The notes: a model not told the origin generated them from the sequence alone. A stretch of 64,000 bases of DNA from Glaciecola sp947496235 (GCF_050306235.1 NZ_JBLWFH010000011.1:67094-131093); one strand, 5' to 3'; shown: positions 46,883 through 56,696, counted from the stretch's first letter. Numbers and translations are program-made.

Positions 46883-47911
46883 ATGTCTGAAGAAAAACTC
46901 GATAATAAGGTATTGTCTGAACTGCGTGAAAATGCAATTTCACAACCTTTAGTTGACAATATTTATACCGCGGACCCTTCTGCGCACGTGTTTGATGGAA
47001 AAATTTATATTTATCCATCCCACGACATTGAAGGCGGCGTACCCTTTAATGATAATGGTGACCACTTCTGTATGGAAGATTATCACGTGATCAGTCTAGA
47101 TTCGCCTGAAAGTCCAGCGGTCGATAACGGCGTCGCCTTGCATGTGAAAGATGTGCCTTGGGCCGAACGTCAAATGTGGGCCCCAGATGCAGCGCGAAAA
47201 GGCGACAAATATTATTTATATTTCCCAGCCAAGAAAGCCGATGGTATTTTCCAAATAGGTGTTGCTGTGGGCGATTCTCCTGTGGGTCCATTTACGCCTG
47301 AGCCAACGGCTATCGAGGGAAGTTATTCAATTGATCCAGCCGTATTTACTGATGAAGATGGCACCGCGTACATGTATTTTGGTGGTATTTGGGGCGGCCA
47401 GCTACAAAACTATCGCAACAATCAATACGATGCCTCATTAGGTGAGCCTGCTGACAATGAACCAGCCCTTGGCCCAATTGCCGCTAAGTTAACCGACGAT
47501 ATGCTGTCTTTTGCTGAGGAGCCCAGAGAGCTACAAATCTTAGACCAAGACGGCAATCCGTTATTGGCCGGGGATCATGATAGACGTTTCTTTGAAGCTT
47601 CTTGGTTGCATAAATATAATGGAAAATATTATTTTTCTTACAGTACAGGTGACACGCATTTCTTGTGTTACGCCATTGGCGATACGCCTTATGGTCCATT
47701 CACCTACGCAGGAAAAATACTAGAACCTGTATTAGGATGGACTACCCATCATTCGATTTGTGAATACCAAGGTAAGTGGTATTTGTTTTACCATGATTCC
47801 AGTTTATCAGGTGGTATTACTCACTTGAGATCGGTAAAAATGGTGGAAATCCAATACAACGAAGATGGCACTATTATTCCCATTAAACCCTACGGAGAAT
47901 TTGAACTCTAG
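46883..47911 (+). CDS. Cytoplasmic glycoside hydrolase family 43 (beta-xylosidase/arabinofuranosidase)
   Basis: This 342-residue five-bladed propeller hydrolase has no signal peptide and so acts in the cytoplasm. The catalytic triad is Asp31 (YTADPSAHVFDGK), Asp151 (SIDPAVFTDEDG) and Glu238 (RRFFEASWLHKYNG). It lies 23 bp after the symporter, so the pair is an operon for uptake and intracellular cleavage of xylosides. Whether it is a xylosidase or arabinofuranosidase is not decided by sequence here. Confidence 0.93.
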   Translation: MSEEKLDNKVLSELRENAISQPLVDNIYTADPSAHVFDGKIYIYPSHDIEGGVPFNDNGDHFCMEDYHVISLDSPESPAVDNGVALHVKDVPWAERQMWAPDAARKGDKYYLYFPAKKADGIFQIGVAVGDSPVGPFTPEPTAIEGSYSIDPAVFTDEDGTAYMYFGGIWGGQLQNYRNNQYDASLGEPADNEPALGPIAAKLTDDMLSFAEEPRELQILDQDGNPLLAGDHDRRFFEASWLHKYNGKYYFSYSTGDTHFLCYAIGDTPYGPFTYAGKILEPVLGWTTHHSICEYQGKWYLFYHDSSLSGGITHLRSVKMVEIQYNEDGTIIPIKPYGEFEL

Positions 47912-47930
47912 GGTTGTTTCTACATAGTTG

Positions 47931-48126
47931 GGCGCCGTTTAGGTGATTGCAGGTAATTCTGGCTAGTGAAGGATACAAGAAGGCCCCTGATTTGAAAGAT
48001 GCTGTGAACCCATCCATGGGCGCTCTGCGAAATCATCCATGATTTCGAAGCTTTCAAATCAGGGGCCTTCTTATATCCTAATGTTGACGCTGCGAATTAT
48101 TTACCAGCAAACACCTAAACAGCGCC
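47931..48126. repeat. 196-bp nested palindromic element (MITE-like)
   Basis: Outer arms of 26 bp (47931-47956 and 48101-48126, three mismatches, both beginning GGCGC and GTTTAGGTG) enclose inner arms of 29 bp (47970-47998 and 48051-48079, one mismatch, including AAGGCCCCTGATTTGAAAG). The 52-bp centre has smaller hairpins (GAAATCATCCATGATTTCG). It codes for nothing. It could be a non-autonomous mobile element or an intergenic repeat family; no target-site duplication is obvious. Confidence 0.7.
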
Positions 48127-48142
48127 TTTATAACTTGCATAA

Positions 48143-48170
48143 AAAAACCAACCTTAAGCGGTTGGTTTTT
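48143..48170. terminator. Bidirectional terminator between GH43 and acetylesterase genes
   Basis: An 11-bp perfect stem AAAAACCAACC/GGTTGGTTTTT with a TTAAGC loop has T-runs on both strands. It sits between the convergent GH43 and acetylesterase genes. Confidence 0.85.
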
Positions 48171-48185
48171 GGTGTTTTAATAAAC

Positions 48186-50111
48186 TTAGTTTACTGATTT
48201 TTCAAAAGGCACCGCTGGTAAGTTATACAAATTGTATAAGCCAGCAACGGGATTATTTGCCCAGGCGTAACGCACTGCCGTTGGTTTAACGATATCTGGA
48301 TGGCTCAACTTAATTCCTTGATCAGTCAGTTCAACCTTGGCCCAATGGAACTTTCCGTCTTCATCAGCTAATTCAAACCCGTTGTGGCCTGATTCAGATA
48401 GTGCTAAATGATTTGCCGGATCTGAGAAACTGACCAGTAAAGCATTGTTTTGTTGTGTCACCTCTTTGACCACAGGTCCGGAAGCCGGCAGGTTTGGATT
48501 GTATACTAATTTACGCATTGCCAATGCAGCACGCTCGCCTACCGTGCGTTTGTTGACTGGATGAATATCATTGTATTCGCCTAAATCTATTGTCACAGCC
48601 AAACCAACATTTTCTTGCTCACTGACCATGGCTTGTTGAGCGCGAATACCAGCCCAAGCGCTTTCTTGAGGTTTGTCATCTCGGTCTAAAAAGTTCGCTA
48701 ATTGAATAACGACGAAAGGCAGTTCAGCATTGCTATAAGCTTTACGCCAGTCAGCGATCATGGTGGTGAGTTTGTCGCCATAATCTTTGTAGCGCCCAAC
48801 ATTGGATTCTCCTTGAAACCAAAATGCGCCTTTCACAGGGTATTGACTGATGGGTGCTATCATAGCGTTATAAAGCCCCAGTGGTTGCCATCTTACAAAT
48901 ACCGTCGATTCCCCCGGCGGCATGGTCGAGGCTTGTTTATAATGCCAAGGACCTTTTAAACTGATGCGCCACTCATCATTGCCAATGTAGTAAGGCTTGT
49001 CTTTTAATATTTGCGTCTTACCACCACCGTTAATCACTCTTATGGCGATAGTATTTTCTCCCGCATGCAAGGTTCCTGCAGGCACCTTGTAGCGACGCGG
49101 CGGGTACTGATAGGTTGTGTTACCCACTTTCTTCCCGTTAACATAGGTTTCGTCTGCATTAATAATACGTCCAAGACGTAAAATACTGTCTTGTTCGGCC
49201 ATAGATTCAGACACCTGAATGGTTTTCCTTAACCACCAAGACCCAATAAAGTTGCCATCTTTAGACTCTAACTCAGGAAATCCTGGCACCTCCATAACTT
49301 GCCAATCACTGTGATCAAGCGCTTCAGTTGACCATTGCGGATTTGCATTCAGCCCTGCGTCTCTTTTATTTAATTCCCCATACCAATAATTATTGTTTTC
49401 ACTGTTTTTTTGTTCGATTTGTTCAATGTATTTTGCGTCTTTATATGGTTCTACTTTTTCCAGCCACTCAGGATACTTGCTTAGTGCTTCTTTGCTTAAC
49501 CAAGCTTCTATGGGAGAGCCGCCTAATGAGGCATTGACTATACCAATGGGAACGCCTTCCTGAAGATGTATTTGACGTGCAGTATAGTAAGCAACAGCGG
49601 ATAGTTGCCGAATATTATCAGGCGTCGCAGAACGCCAATGCCCCGACTCTAGGTCATCTTGCGGATGATTAAAGTTGTATCTATCAGGCACTGTAAATTC
49701 ACGAATTAAGGGATAATTAGCTAATGCAACATCCTTAGGAAACGCTTCTTCCGTTCTGGCAATGGTTAATTCCATATTCGATTGGCCAGATGTGAGAAAC
49801 ACGTCCCCGAAAAAGATATCCTCAACTTTGATTTGCTCACCTTGGTTGGTATGAATTTCTAATACATGAGGACCACCGGCTTTTTGAGGTGGTAAAATGA
49901 CTGACCATTTGCCCTCAACAGGCGTGGCATTGGCTATTTTATTCCCGTCTAAAAAAACGGTAATCGCATGCTCTGAATTACCACTCAGCGGAATCTCAAC
50001 CCCCCTTTGCATAACTGCGCCATCGCTTATTAACTTGTGAAGACTTAAGGCCAGGCTCTGTTGGCTAAAAAATAAAATGAACAAACAAACTAACAATGAG
50101 ATTTTTTGCAT
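48186..50111 (-). CDS. Secreted SGNH/SASA-type acetylesterase
   Basis: This esterase probably removes acetyl groups from xylo-oligosaccharides. The 641-residue protein has a signal peptide (about 1-22), a sialate-O-acetylesterase-like (SASA) SGNH domain split by a galactose-binding-like jelly roll (about 290-400), and catalytic Ser111 (TSGQSNMEL), the oxyanion loop WFQGESNVG and Asp/His in DIHPVNKRT. It resembles acetylxylan esterases of xylan loci (CE20-like), but the family number is a guess. It lies downstream of xylA past a strong terminator, so it may depend on readthrough or its own promoter. Confidence 0.88.
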   Translation of the reverse strand: MQKISLLVCLFILFFSQQSLALSLHKLISDGAVMQRGVEIPLSGNSEHAITVFLDGNKIANATPVEGKWSVILPPQKAGGPHVLEIHTNQGEQIKVEDIFFGDVFLTSGQSNMELTIARTEEAFPKDVALANYPLIREFTVPDRYNFNHPQDDLESGHWRSATPDNIRQLSAVAYYTARQIHLQEGVPIGIVNASLGGSPIEAWLSKEALSKYPEWLEKVEPYKDAKYIEQIEQKNSENNNYWYGELNKRDAGLNANPQWSTEALDHSDWQVMEVPGFPELESKDGNFIGSWWLRKTIQVSESMAEQDSILRLGRIINADETYVNGKKVGNTTYQYPPRRYKVPAGTLHAGENTIAIRVINGGGKTQILKDKPYYIGNDEWRISLKGPWHYKQASTMPPGESTVFVRWQPLGLYNAMIAPISQYPVKGAFWFQGESNVGRYKDYGDKLTTMIADWRKAYSNAELPFVVIQLANFLDRDDKPQESAWAGIRAQQAMVSEQENVGLAVTIDLGEYNDIHPVNKRTVGERAALAMRKLVYNPNLPASGPVVKEVTQQNNALLVSFSDPANHLALSESGHNGFELADEDGKFHWAKVELTDQGIKLSHPDIVKPTAVRYAWANNPVAGLYNLYNLPAVPFEKSVN

Positions 50112-50133
50112 AGTCGCTTTCCTTTAGATAGCA

Positions 50134-50157
50134 AAAAGCAGGCTTACGCCTGCTTTT
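50134..50157 (-). terminator. Intrinsic terminator of xylA
   Basis: AAAAGCAGGC-TTAC-GCCTGCTTTT gives a 10-bp stem with TTTTT following on the - strand, about 40 bp past the xylA stop. Confidence 0.85.
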
Positions 50158-50194
50158 AAAAGTGAGTCTATGACAGAAGTTGTCATTCTCTTAT

Positions 50195-51514
50195 TTATTT
50201 GAAGATAACTTGGTTAACAAGGTTTTCAAGCGCTTCTTGCTTACCTGATACTGGCTTAGGATCAAGCTGTTTATCATTCGCAAGCCCCGCTAGCGCTTCA
50301 AGAGATAGGTCACCATTTAGGATTTGTTTACCTAAATCTTGATCCCAACCTTGATAACGATCGCTCTTAGTTTGCGCAATAAAATCATTTTCAATCATTG
50401 CCGCAGCTTTCTTAAGACCTAATGCACAAGTATCCATACCACCGATGTGACCGTGGAATAAATCTTCAGGATCTAAGCTTTGGCGACGTAATTTAGTGTC
50501 AAAGTTGAAGCCACCAGTAGTGTAACCACCGTTTTTAAGGATTTCGTAACAAATTAACGTCATCTCTTCCACGCTGTTAGGGAACTGGTCAGTATCCCAA
50601 CCTAACTGAGCATCACCTCGGTTGGCATCAATTGAACCAAACATATCCAACGCAAAGGCAGTCGCAATTTCGTGATGGAAAGAGTGACCAGATAACGTTG
50701 CGTGGTTGGCTTCGATATTTACCGCAAACTCTTTCTCTAAACCAAATTCAGTTAAGAAACCATGTACGGTTGCTGTATCGTAATCGTATTGGTGCTTTGT
50801 TGGCTCTTGAGGCTTAGGTTCAATAAGCAATAAACCATCAAAACCAATTTTGTACTTATGTTCTACCACCATGGATAGGAAACGAGCAAACTGCTGACGC
50901 TCACGTTTAAGGTCAGTGTTTAAAAGCGTCTCATAACCTTCACGGCCACCCCATAATACATAGTTTTCACCGCCCAGCTTTTTAGTAGCATTCATTGCGT
51001 GAAATACTTGTGTCGCAGCACGGGCAAATATTTCAGGATTGGGGTTGGTAGACGCACCAGACATGTATCGTGGATGACTAAATACGTTTGCAGTACCCCA
51101 TAATAACTTCATGCCAGTTTCGTCTTGCTTTTGACCTAGAACATCAACCATTTGGCCAAAGTTATTGATGTAATCTTTGATGCTGTCACCTTCAGGTGCT
51201 ACATCAATGTCATGCCAGCAATAAAAAGGAGCGCCAAGTTTTGCTAAGAATTCAAATGCAACATCGGCTTTCTGCTTTGCTCTTTCCATTGGGTCGCCTG
51301 CAGCTAACCAAGGTCGACCAAAGGTGCCTCCACCGAATACATCAGCACCATCCCAACAGAAGTTATGCCAATAGCACACTGCAAATCTTAGGTGCTCTTC
51401 CATTGTTTTACCTAAGACCACTTCCTCTGGGTTGTAATGTTTAAACGCTAGAGGGTTAGTTGAATCTGGCCCTTCATATTTAATTGGCGAAATCTGGCCA
51501 AAATAATCTTTCAT
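50195..51514 (-). CDS. xylA: Xylose isomerase
   Basis: This enzyme converts D-xylose to D-xylulose. The 439 residues match the class II (long) type. Active-site segments are CWHDIDVAPEGDS, the metal-binding NIEANHATLSGHSFHHE and DANRGDAQLGWDTDQFP. It is cytoplasmic and follows xylB by 114 bp; order xylB-xylA is the reverse of E. coli. Confidence 0.98.
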   Translation of the reverse strand: MKDYFGQISPIKYEGPDSTNPLAFKHYNPEEVVLGKTMEEHLRFAVCYWHNFCWDGADVFGGGTFGRPWLAAGDPMERAKQKADVAFEFLAKLGAPFYCWHDIDVAPEGDSIKDYINNFGQMVDVLGQKQDETGMKLLWGTANVFSHPRYMSGASTNPNPEIFARAATQVFHAMNATKKLGGENYVLWGGREGYETLLNTDLKRERQQFARFLSMVVEHKYKIGFDGLLLIEPKPQEPTKHQYDYDTATVHGFLTEFGLEKEFAVNIEANHATLSGHSFHHEIATAFALDMFGSIDANRGDAQLGWDTDQFPNSVEEMTLICYEILKNGGYTTGGFNFDTKLRRQSLDPEDLFHGHIGGMDTCALGLKKAAAMIENDFIAQTKSDRYQGWDQDLGKQILNGDLSLEALAGLANDKQLDPKPVSGKQEALENLVNQVIFK

Positions 51515-51628
51515 AGTTTACTCCTGTTGGGCAGTTGTAGGCCCGTCTTTCAATGTATCGCAATGGTCGTTAAAGTCAGCGCTCGACTCAATTATGATAA
51601 TTTCATAAAGTTTTGTGTTTTTTCTTGT

Positions 51629-53089
51629 TTATTTAAAGAATGCTACATTTGCTTCATATAGCTTTCTAAAATTCTCTCTTCGTTTGGCAAAATGTGCTTG
51701 CAAATCAGCATTTGGCTGACAGTTTTGTACCAAAGCTGGTACCGGACATAATTCCTCTAGAGACGTTTCTGGAGACATAGCAACTAGTGCCAATCGAGCA
51801 GCGCCCAATGCCGGCCCTACATCGCCGCCTTCTCTAAAGTTCATGGGAATATTAGTCACATCAGCCAACAGTTGTCGCCAATAAGCGCTGCGGGCACCAC
51901 CACCAATTAAACTTATACCCTCAACATCTAAACCGCTGTTATGCACCGCATCTATGCCATCAGCCAACGCCATGCTAACCCCTTGCACCACACCTAATGC
52001 CATGTGTGCTCTTGTGGTTGCTGCTGTAATACCGATGAACCCTGCTTTTGCATTTGGGTTATTGTGCGGCGTTCGTTCGCCAGTTAAATAGGGCATAAAA
52101 TAAGGAATTTGCGGATCATCAGGCTGAGTATTTTTTTCAATATCAGCAAATAACTCTGCAACGTCCTTATAACCGCTATTGTTGGCAAACCAAGTTAAAC
52201 AGCTTGCTGCACTTAACATAACTGACATTAAATGCCAGCGATTGGGTAGGGCATGACAAAATGCATGCACCGCGGATTCAGGGTTAGACTTATATTCATT
52301 GGTTACAGCGAAATAAACGCCAGAGGTACCTAATGAGAGCATAGCTTGGCCAGAATTCACAATGCCACAACCAATAGCGCCGGCCGCGTTATCTCCAGCA
52401 CCAGCAACCAAGGCGACATCTTTCATTCCCCAGCGTTCGCATAAATCTTCAGTTAAATAACCAGTTATTGCATTGCCCTCATATAACATAGGCATATTGG
52501 CAACGCTCAAGCCACAGGCATGCAACATGTCGTCATTCCACTGACGTGTTCCAGTGTTTAACCAACAGGTTCCGGCAGAATCCGACATGTCCGAGGCAAA
52601 ATCGCCAGACAAGCGATAGCGTAAGTAATCTTTAGGCAATAAAACTTTATAAACTTTGGCAAAATTCTCAGGTTCATGTTCCCTAACCCATTGAAGCTTA
52701 GGCGCAGTAAAGCCAGGCATCACAATATTGCCGGTAATGTCTCGGGCATTAGGTATATCTTTTTCGAGGGTTAAACATTGTTCTTCACAACGGCCATCGT
52801 TCCAAAGTATTGCAGGACGAATGACCTCTGAGTTTTTATCTAACAAGGTAGCGCCATGCATCTGCCCAGCTAATCCTATAGCTTTAACCTCTGATAACAC
52901 TTGCATTTCACTTAGTTGATCTAAACAATCACAGGTAGCCTGCCACCAATCTTCTGGATTTTGTTCAGACCATAAAGGTTTAGGAATCGAAACCTCTAAA
53001 CTCGCCGTTGTTGTGGCAATAAGTTCACCCTGCTCATTCAAAAGAATGGTTTTTACCCCAGAGGTGCCTAAGTCAATGCCTATGTACAT
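51629..53089 (-). CDS. xylB: Xylulokinase
   Basis: This FGGY-family kinase phosphorylates D-xylulose to xylulose-5-phosphate, which feeds the transketolase encoded at 56.7-58.7 kb. The 486-residue protein has the phosphate-binding MYIGIDLGTSGVKTILLN, the substrate loop GQMHGATLLD, GAGDNAAGAIGCGI and the C-terminal GGGARSAYWRQLLAD. It is divergent from xylR over 190 bp and opens the xylBA operon. Confidence 0.97.
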   Translation of the reverse strand: MYIGIDLGTSGVKTILLNEQGELIATTTASLEVSIPKPLWSEQNPEDWWQATCDCLDQLSEMQVLSEVKAIGLAGQMHGATLLDKNSEVIRPAILWNDGRCEEQCLTLEKDIPNARDITGNIVMPGFTAPKLQWVREHEPENFAKVYKVLLPKDYLRYRLSGDFASDMSDSAGTCWLNTGTRQWNDDMLHACGLSVANMPMLYEGNAITGYLTEDLCERWGMKDVALVAGAGDNAAGAIGCGIVNSGQAMLSLGTSGVYFAVTNEYKSNPESAVHAFCHALPNRWHLMSVMLSAASCLTWFANNSGYKDVAELFADIEKNTQPDDPQIPYFMPYLTGERTPHNNPNAKAGFIGITAATTRAHMALGVVQGVSMALADGIDAVHNSGLDVEGISLIGGGARSAYWRQLLADVTNIPMNFREGGDVGPALGAARLALVAMSPETSLEELCPVPALVQNCQPNADLQAHFAKRRENFRKLYEANVAFFK

Positions 53090-53148
53090 GAATCAAGAAT
53101 CCTTTATTAACCTTAAGTTTAGTAGGGGCGTAATGATGATTGTCGAGA

Positions 53149-53193
53149 TGTAAATTCACAATTACGAAATTTTGTAACTATTTTGTTAATTCA
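53149..53193. promoter_or_regulatory. Repeated motif in the xylB-xylR gap
   Basis: TGTAAATTCA (53149-53158) and TGTTAATTCA (53184-53193) are near-identical direct repeats 35 bp apart in the divergent promoter region. They resemble the TGAAAAGTAA pair at 45.3 kb only loosely when read on the other strand. They may be regulator sites; evidence is weak. Confidence 0.3.
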
Positions 53194-53279
53194 GGTGTAA
53201 TATGTTATTTTCCTGTTGATGTGAAAAAACATAAAGAATATTATCAAATAACGCATTATTTTACGGGTAGTAAGTTCAG

Positions 53280-54476
53280 ATGCATGAAAACAAACATAGT
53301 ATCACTTTGCTTTTTAAAGCTAACAAGGTATACGATCGTCAAATTATCGAAGGGATTGGCAAATATCTGCAAACCTCTAATGCTGATTGGGATCTGTATT
53401 TAGAAGAAGATTTCATGGCGCGATTAGAGCACCTCGACGAATGGGGCGGCGACGGTATCATTGCCGATTATGATAATCCTGAGGTACAAAAGGCATTGCA
53501 CAAAGCCAGTGTGCCTGTTGTCGGTATTGGCGGCTCTTACGCCAATCCTGAAGATTATCCAGATGTGCCTTATGTGGCAACTGACAACTATGAGTTGGTG
53601 AATGCGGCTTTCCAACACCTTCGTCAAAAAGGCGTACAGAGATTTGCCTTTTATGGTGCTCCGGTGGATGAAAACCAACGCTGGGCGCGAGAGCGAGAAC
53701 AGGCAATTCTAGATATAACCAAAAAAGAAGGTTATGAATGCCACGTTTATCGCGGCCATCCGGTGAGCCCTGAAACATGGCAGTACACCATAAAACGTTT
53801 AAGTGACTGGTTAGAAAGTCTACCAACGCCTATCGGTATAATTGCAGTTACTGACGCAAGAGCGCGTCATTTACTCCAAGTATGTGACCACATTGGTATG
53901 CTGATACCTGACAAAATATCGGTCATCGGCATAGATAACGATGATATCGCAAGGTATTTAAGTCGCGTCAGTTTAAGTTCGGTGAAACAAGGTTGTATTG
54001 AAATGGGCTTTCAAGCGGCTAAGTTTTTACATAAGCTGCTCGATGGCTACAAAGGGCCGAGAAAACCAGTGTTAGTGCCACCAGAAGGTATCGCTGAACG
54101 CCAGTCTACCGATTATAAAGCTATTGTAGATCCTTATGTTATGCAGGCTATGCATTTCATTCGCCAAAATGCGAACCGCGGTATCAAAGTTGAACAAGTG
54201 TTAGACTACGTCGGAGTTTCACGTTCAAATCTAGAACACAGATTTAAAGAAGAGCGCGGACATAGTATTCATACCGAGATTCACAATGAAAAGCTAAATA
54301 GAGCTTGTAAAATGCTAACCGAAACCGACGACTCTACCGCACAAATCGCCAAGAGTTGTGGTTATCCATCGCTGCAATACATGTATGCGGTGTTCAAGAA
54401 GCATTTTGACCAAACACCAAGAGAATACAGAGATGAAGCCCGCCCTGGAAAAGAGCTAGACTTCGAACCTGAGTAA
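53280..54476 (+). CDS. xylR: Xylose operon activator XylR
   Basis: XylR is a xylose-responsive activator. The 398-residue protein has an N-terminal LacI-like periplasmic-binding domain (about 1-275, with SVIGIDNDDIARYLSRVSLSSV) and a C-terminal AraC-type double helix-turn-helix (about 290-385, with GIKVEQVLDYVGVSRSNLEHRF and SCGYPSLQYMYAVFKKHF). This is the E. coli XylR layout and length. It is transcribed away from xylBA and faces GH10 convergently. Confidence 0.96.
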   Translation: MHENKHSITLLFKANKVYDRQIIEGIGKYLQTSNADWDLYLEEDFMARLEHLDEWGGDGIIADYDNPEVQKALHKASVPVVGIGGSYANPEDYPDVPYVATDNYELVNAAFQHLRQKGVQRFAFYGAPVDENQRWAREREQAILDITKKEGYECHVYRGHPVSPETWQYTIKRLSDWLESLPTPIGIIAVTDARARHLLQVCDHIGMLIPDKISVIGIDNDDIARYLSRVSLSSVKQGCIEMGFQAAKFLHKLLDGYKGPRKPVLVPPEGIAERQSTDYKAIVDPYVMQAMHFIRQNANRGIKVEQVLDYVGVSRSNLEHRFKEERGHSIHTEIHNEKLNRACKMLTETDDSTAQIAKSCGYPSLQYMYAVFKKHFDQTPREYRDEARPGKELDFEPE

Positions 54477-54482
54477 AGTAAA

Positions 54483-54510
54483 TGACTGAACTAGTCTACT
54501 AGTTCAGTCA
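54483..54510. terminator. Hairpin overlapping the GH10 stop
   Basis: TGACTGAACTAG-TCTA-CTAGTTCAGTCA is a perfect 12-bp inverted repeat between convergent xylR and GH10. Its inner part encodes the last residues and stop of GH10. It has no T-run but is well placed to end both transcripts. Confidence 0.6.
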
Positions 54511-55582
54511 CCGCTGTATAGGCGGGTTTAGGTTCTTTTTGGCGATTCAACAACAAAGGATAATCTGTCCTACCTGGCACTGGCCAGTTATTTCGCCAAG
54601 AAACGCTATCGTCCACTCCCCACAAAGTCACCCGATCTATAGTGTCTTGATATTTTAAGAATATCGAGAATAAATCCACGTAAACCTTGGTCAGCCTGTC
54701 TTGCATCTGTTCTGAAATGCCATTAGCGAAGGGGTTTAATTTTTCTTCAAATTCAACACTTTGGCTGACTTCTGCACCCACCTGTGCTTGTTCAGGAAAT
54801 GGTAAAACGCTGACATCCAATTCTGTGATTGATACCTTAACACCCAGCGCCATAAATCTTTTTATACTGTCTTCAACTAAGTTTAAATCAGGATAAAATA
54901 CCGAATAATGCCCTTGCATGCCTACTGAAGTAATAGGTAAGCCGGCCGCTTTAATTGATTTGACTATCTCGGCTGCCGCAGCTGCTTTTTTGGCGTTATA
55001 CATATTGTAGTCGTTGTAATATAGCTCAGCCTCAGGATCAGCAGCATGGGCGTATTCAAAGGCTTTAATTATGTAGTCATCCCCAATAATGGTGTGCCAT
55101 TTAGTTACCCTAAAAGTGCCATCATCATTTAATGCTTCATTCACCACATCCCAGCCCTTAACCTTGCCCTTATAACGACTAACTACTGTGGTAATGTGAT
55201 TTTTCAAGCGGGCTAACAAGGCTTCCCTTGAGAGAGGATTGCCCTGTTCATCTTCAAACACCCAGTCGGGGGTTTGTTGATGCCAAACAAGGGTATGCCC
55301 TATAACTTCTGCCTCACAGCGTTTAGCCATGGCCATGAGTTTATCAGCAAGAGAAAAATCAAAGGTATCCTGCGTTGGATGTATATTTTGCCATTTCATC
55401 GCATTTTCAGCGGTCAATGCATTGTAATGCTGACAAATCAATTTTTCAGATTGTTCGGGGTTTTCTAGCATAGAGGTACTAACAGCGGTTCCAATCAGAA
55501 AATGTTTTTCAAATGCGTCTCTTAAGTCTTTTGCTTGGGCGGCTAAAGGCAATAAAAGTACGACTGCTAATAAGATTCTCAT
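54491..55582 (-). CDS. Endo-1,4-beta-xylanase, glycoside hydrolase family 10
   Basis: This enzyme cleaves the xylan backbone. The 363-residue protein has a signal peptide (about 1-17, ending AQA), then a single GH10 barrel without binding modules. The catalytic acid is Glu149 (WDVVNEALND) and the nucleophile Glu254 (VSITELDVSV); TLVWHQQTPDWVF lines the -1 site. Being short and single-domain, it probably works in the periplasm or near the cell on imported oligomers. It is a single gene. Confidence 0.96.
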   Translation of the reverse strand: MRILLAVVLLLPLAAQAKDLRDAFEKHFLIGTAVSTSMLENPEQSEKLICQHYNALTAENAMKWQNIHPTQDTFDFSLADKLMAMAKRCEAEVIGHTLVWHQQTPDWVFEDEQGNPLSREALLARLKNHITTVVSRYKGKVKGWDVVNEALNDDGTFRVTKWHTIIGDDYIIKAFEYAHAADPEAELYYNDYNMYNAKKAAAAAEIVKSIKAAGLPITSVGMQGHYSVFYPDLNLVEDSIKRFMALGVKVSITELDVSVLPFPEQAQVGAEVSQSVEFEEKLNPFANGISEQMQDRLTKVYVDLFSIFLKYQDTIDRVTLWGVDDSVSWRNNWPVPGRTDYPLLLNRQKEPKPAYTAVTELVD

Positions 55583-55629
55583 AACAGGGCCTCTTTTATA
55601 TTTATTGGCTAAAAATCAATTTTGGTTAT

Positions 55630-55651
55630 GCCCGTTAGAGAAATAACGGGC
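55630..55651 (-). terminator. Hairpin downstream of the aldo/keto reductase
   Basis: GCCCGTTA/TAACGGGC with a 6-nt loop lies 28 bp past the aldo/keto reductase stop. The T-run is missing. Confidence 0.45.
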
Positions 55652-55678
55652 TTGGAGTTAGTTTTAAAAAATCTTTGT

Positions 55679-56674
55679 CTAGATTTCGCATCTAATATAT
55701 TGCTCAATATCCGATTTATAATAATCAAATAGTTGCTGATGCAATTGCTTTTCTATCCTAGTTAATTGAGATACTTGCGCATTTTGTATCACTTGCTGAG
55801 GACCACTGGCACCAGGAATAATAGTAGTAACCGCTGGGTGATCAAGAATCCATCGCATGGCAAACTGTGCCATGGAATATCCCTCTGGTACTCGAGATTT
55901 AATGCTGTCGACAATCTCTAATCCTTTTTCAAACGCAATGCCGCTAAAGGTTTCACCCACACTAAAGGCTTCACCGTCTTTGTTATAGTTTCTATGATCA
56001 GATTCGGCGAATTGAGTTTGTGGGTTAAATTTACCGCTTAACATGCCGCTAGCTAAAGGTAATCTAACAATGATTCCAACGTCATTTTGTTGTGCTTGAG
56101 TTAACAAGGATTCAACAGGTTTTTGTCTTAGTAAATTAAAAATGATTTGTAAAGATGACAAATCTGAGTGTTGTAAACAGATTTCAGCTTCGGCTTGAGT
56201 TTCTACACTAGCACCAAAATTGCTAATCAACCCTTGCTGTTGTGCTTCTCTTAACCAATCGAAGATTTTACCCTCTTGTAAAACAGTTTTAGGAATACAA
56301 TGTAGTTGAAGTAAATCAATGACGTCTCGTTGCAAGCGATCTTGGGCTCGCTTAATGGAATCGGTTAGGTCAATTAAACTATAACCGTCTGGATAAGTGC
56401 CCTGCCACCGGCCATATTTGGTGGCAATTACAGCCTCAGGCAACAATTTATTCAAATGTTCACCTAGATAGGCTTCACTAACGCCAGCACCATATACATC
56501 AGCTGTATCAAAAAAAGTAATTCCAGAATCCACCGCTTGTTGAATGATAGCAATGGCTTTGTCTTCAGAAACCGGGCCAAAATCGCCACCTAGTTGCCAA
56601 CAACCAAGCCCCACTTCACTTATGTTTAAGCCTGAAGAACCTAATATTCGTTTTTCGATCTGATGATTTGGCAT
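55679..56674 (-). CDS. Aldo/keto reductase
   Basis: This NAD(P)H-dependent oxidoreductase of the aldo/keto reductase superfamily has 331 residues from the ATG at 56674 (MPNHQIEKRILGSSGLNISE, with GGAG upstream). Catalytic residues are Asp and Tyr in FFDTADVYGAG, Lys in VIATKYGRW and His in LLQLHC. The substrate is unknown; a pentose or xylose-derived aldehyde is possible given its neighbours. Confidence 0.9.
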   Translation of the reverse strand: MPNHQIEKRILGSSGLNISEVGLGCWQLGGDFGPVSEDKAIAIIQQAVDSGITFFDTADVYGAGVSEAYLGEHLNKLLPEAVIATKYGRWQGTYPDGYSLIDLTDSIKRAQDRLQRDVIDLLQLHCIPKTVLQEGKIFDWLREAQQQGLISNFGASVETQAEAEICLQHSDLSSLQIIFNLLRQKPVESLLTQAQQNDVGIIVRLPLASGMLSGKFNPQTQFAESDHRNYNKDGEAFSVGETFSGIAFEKGLEIVDSIKSRVPEGYSMAQFAMRWILDHPAVTTIIPGASGPQQVIQNAQVSQLTRIEKQLHQQLFDYYKSDIEQYIRCEI

Positions 56675-56696
56675 AAATTTACTACTCCGTTTGCAT

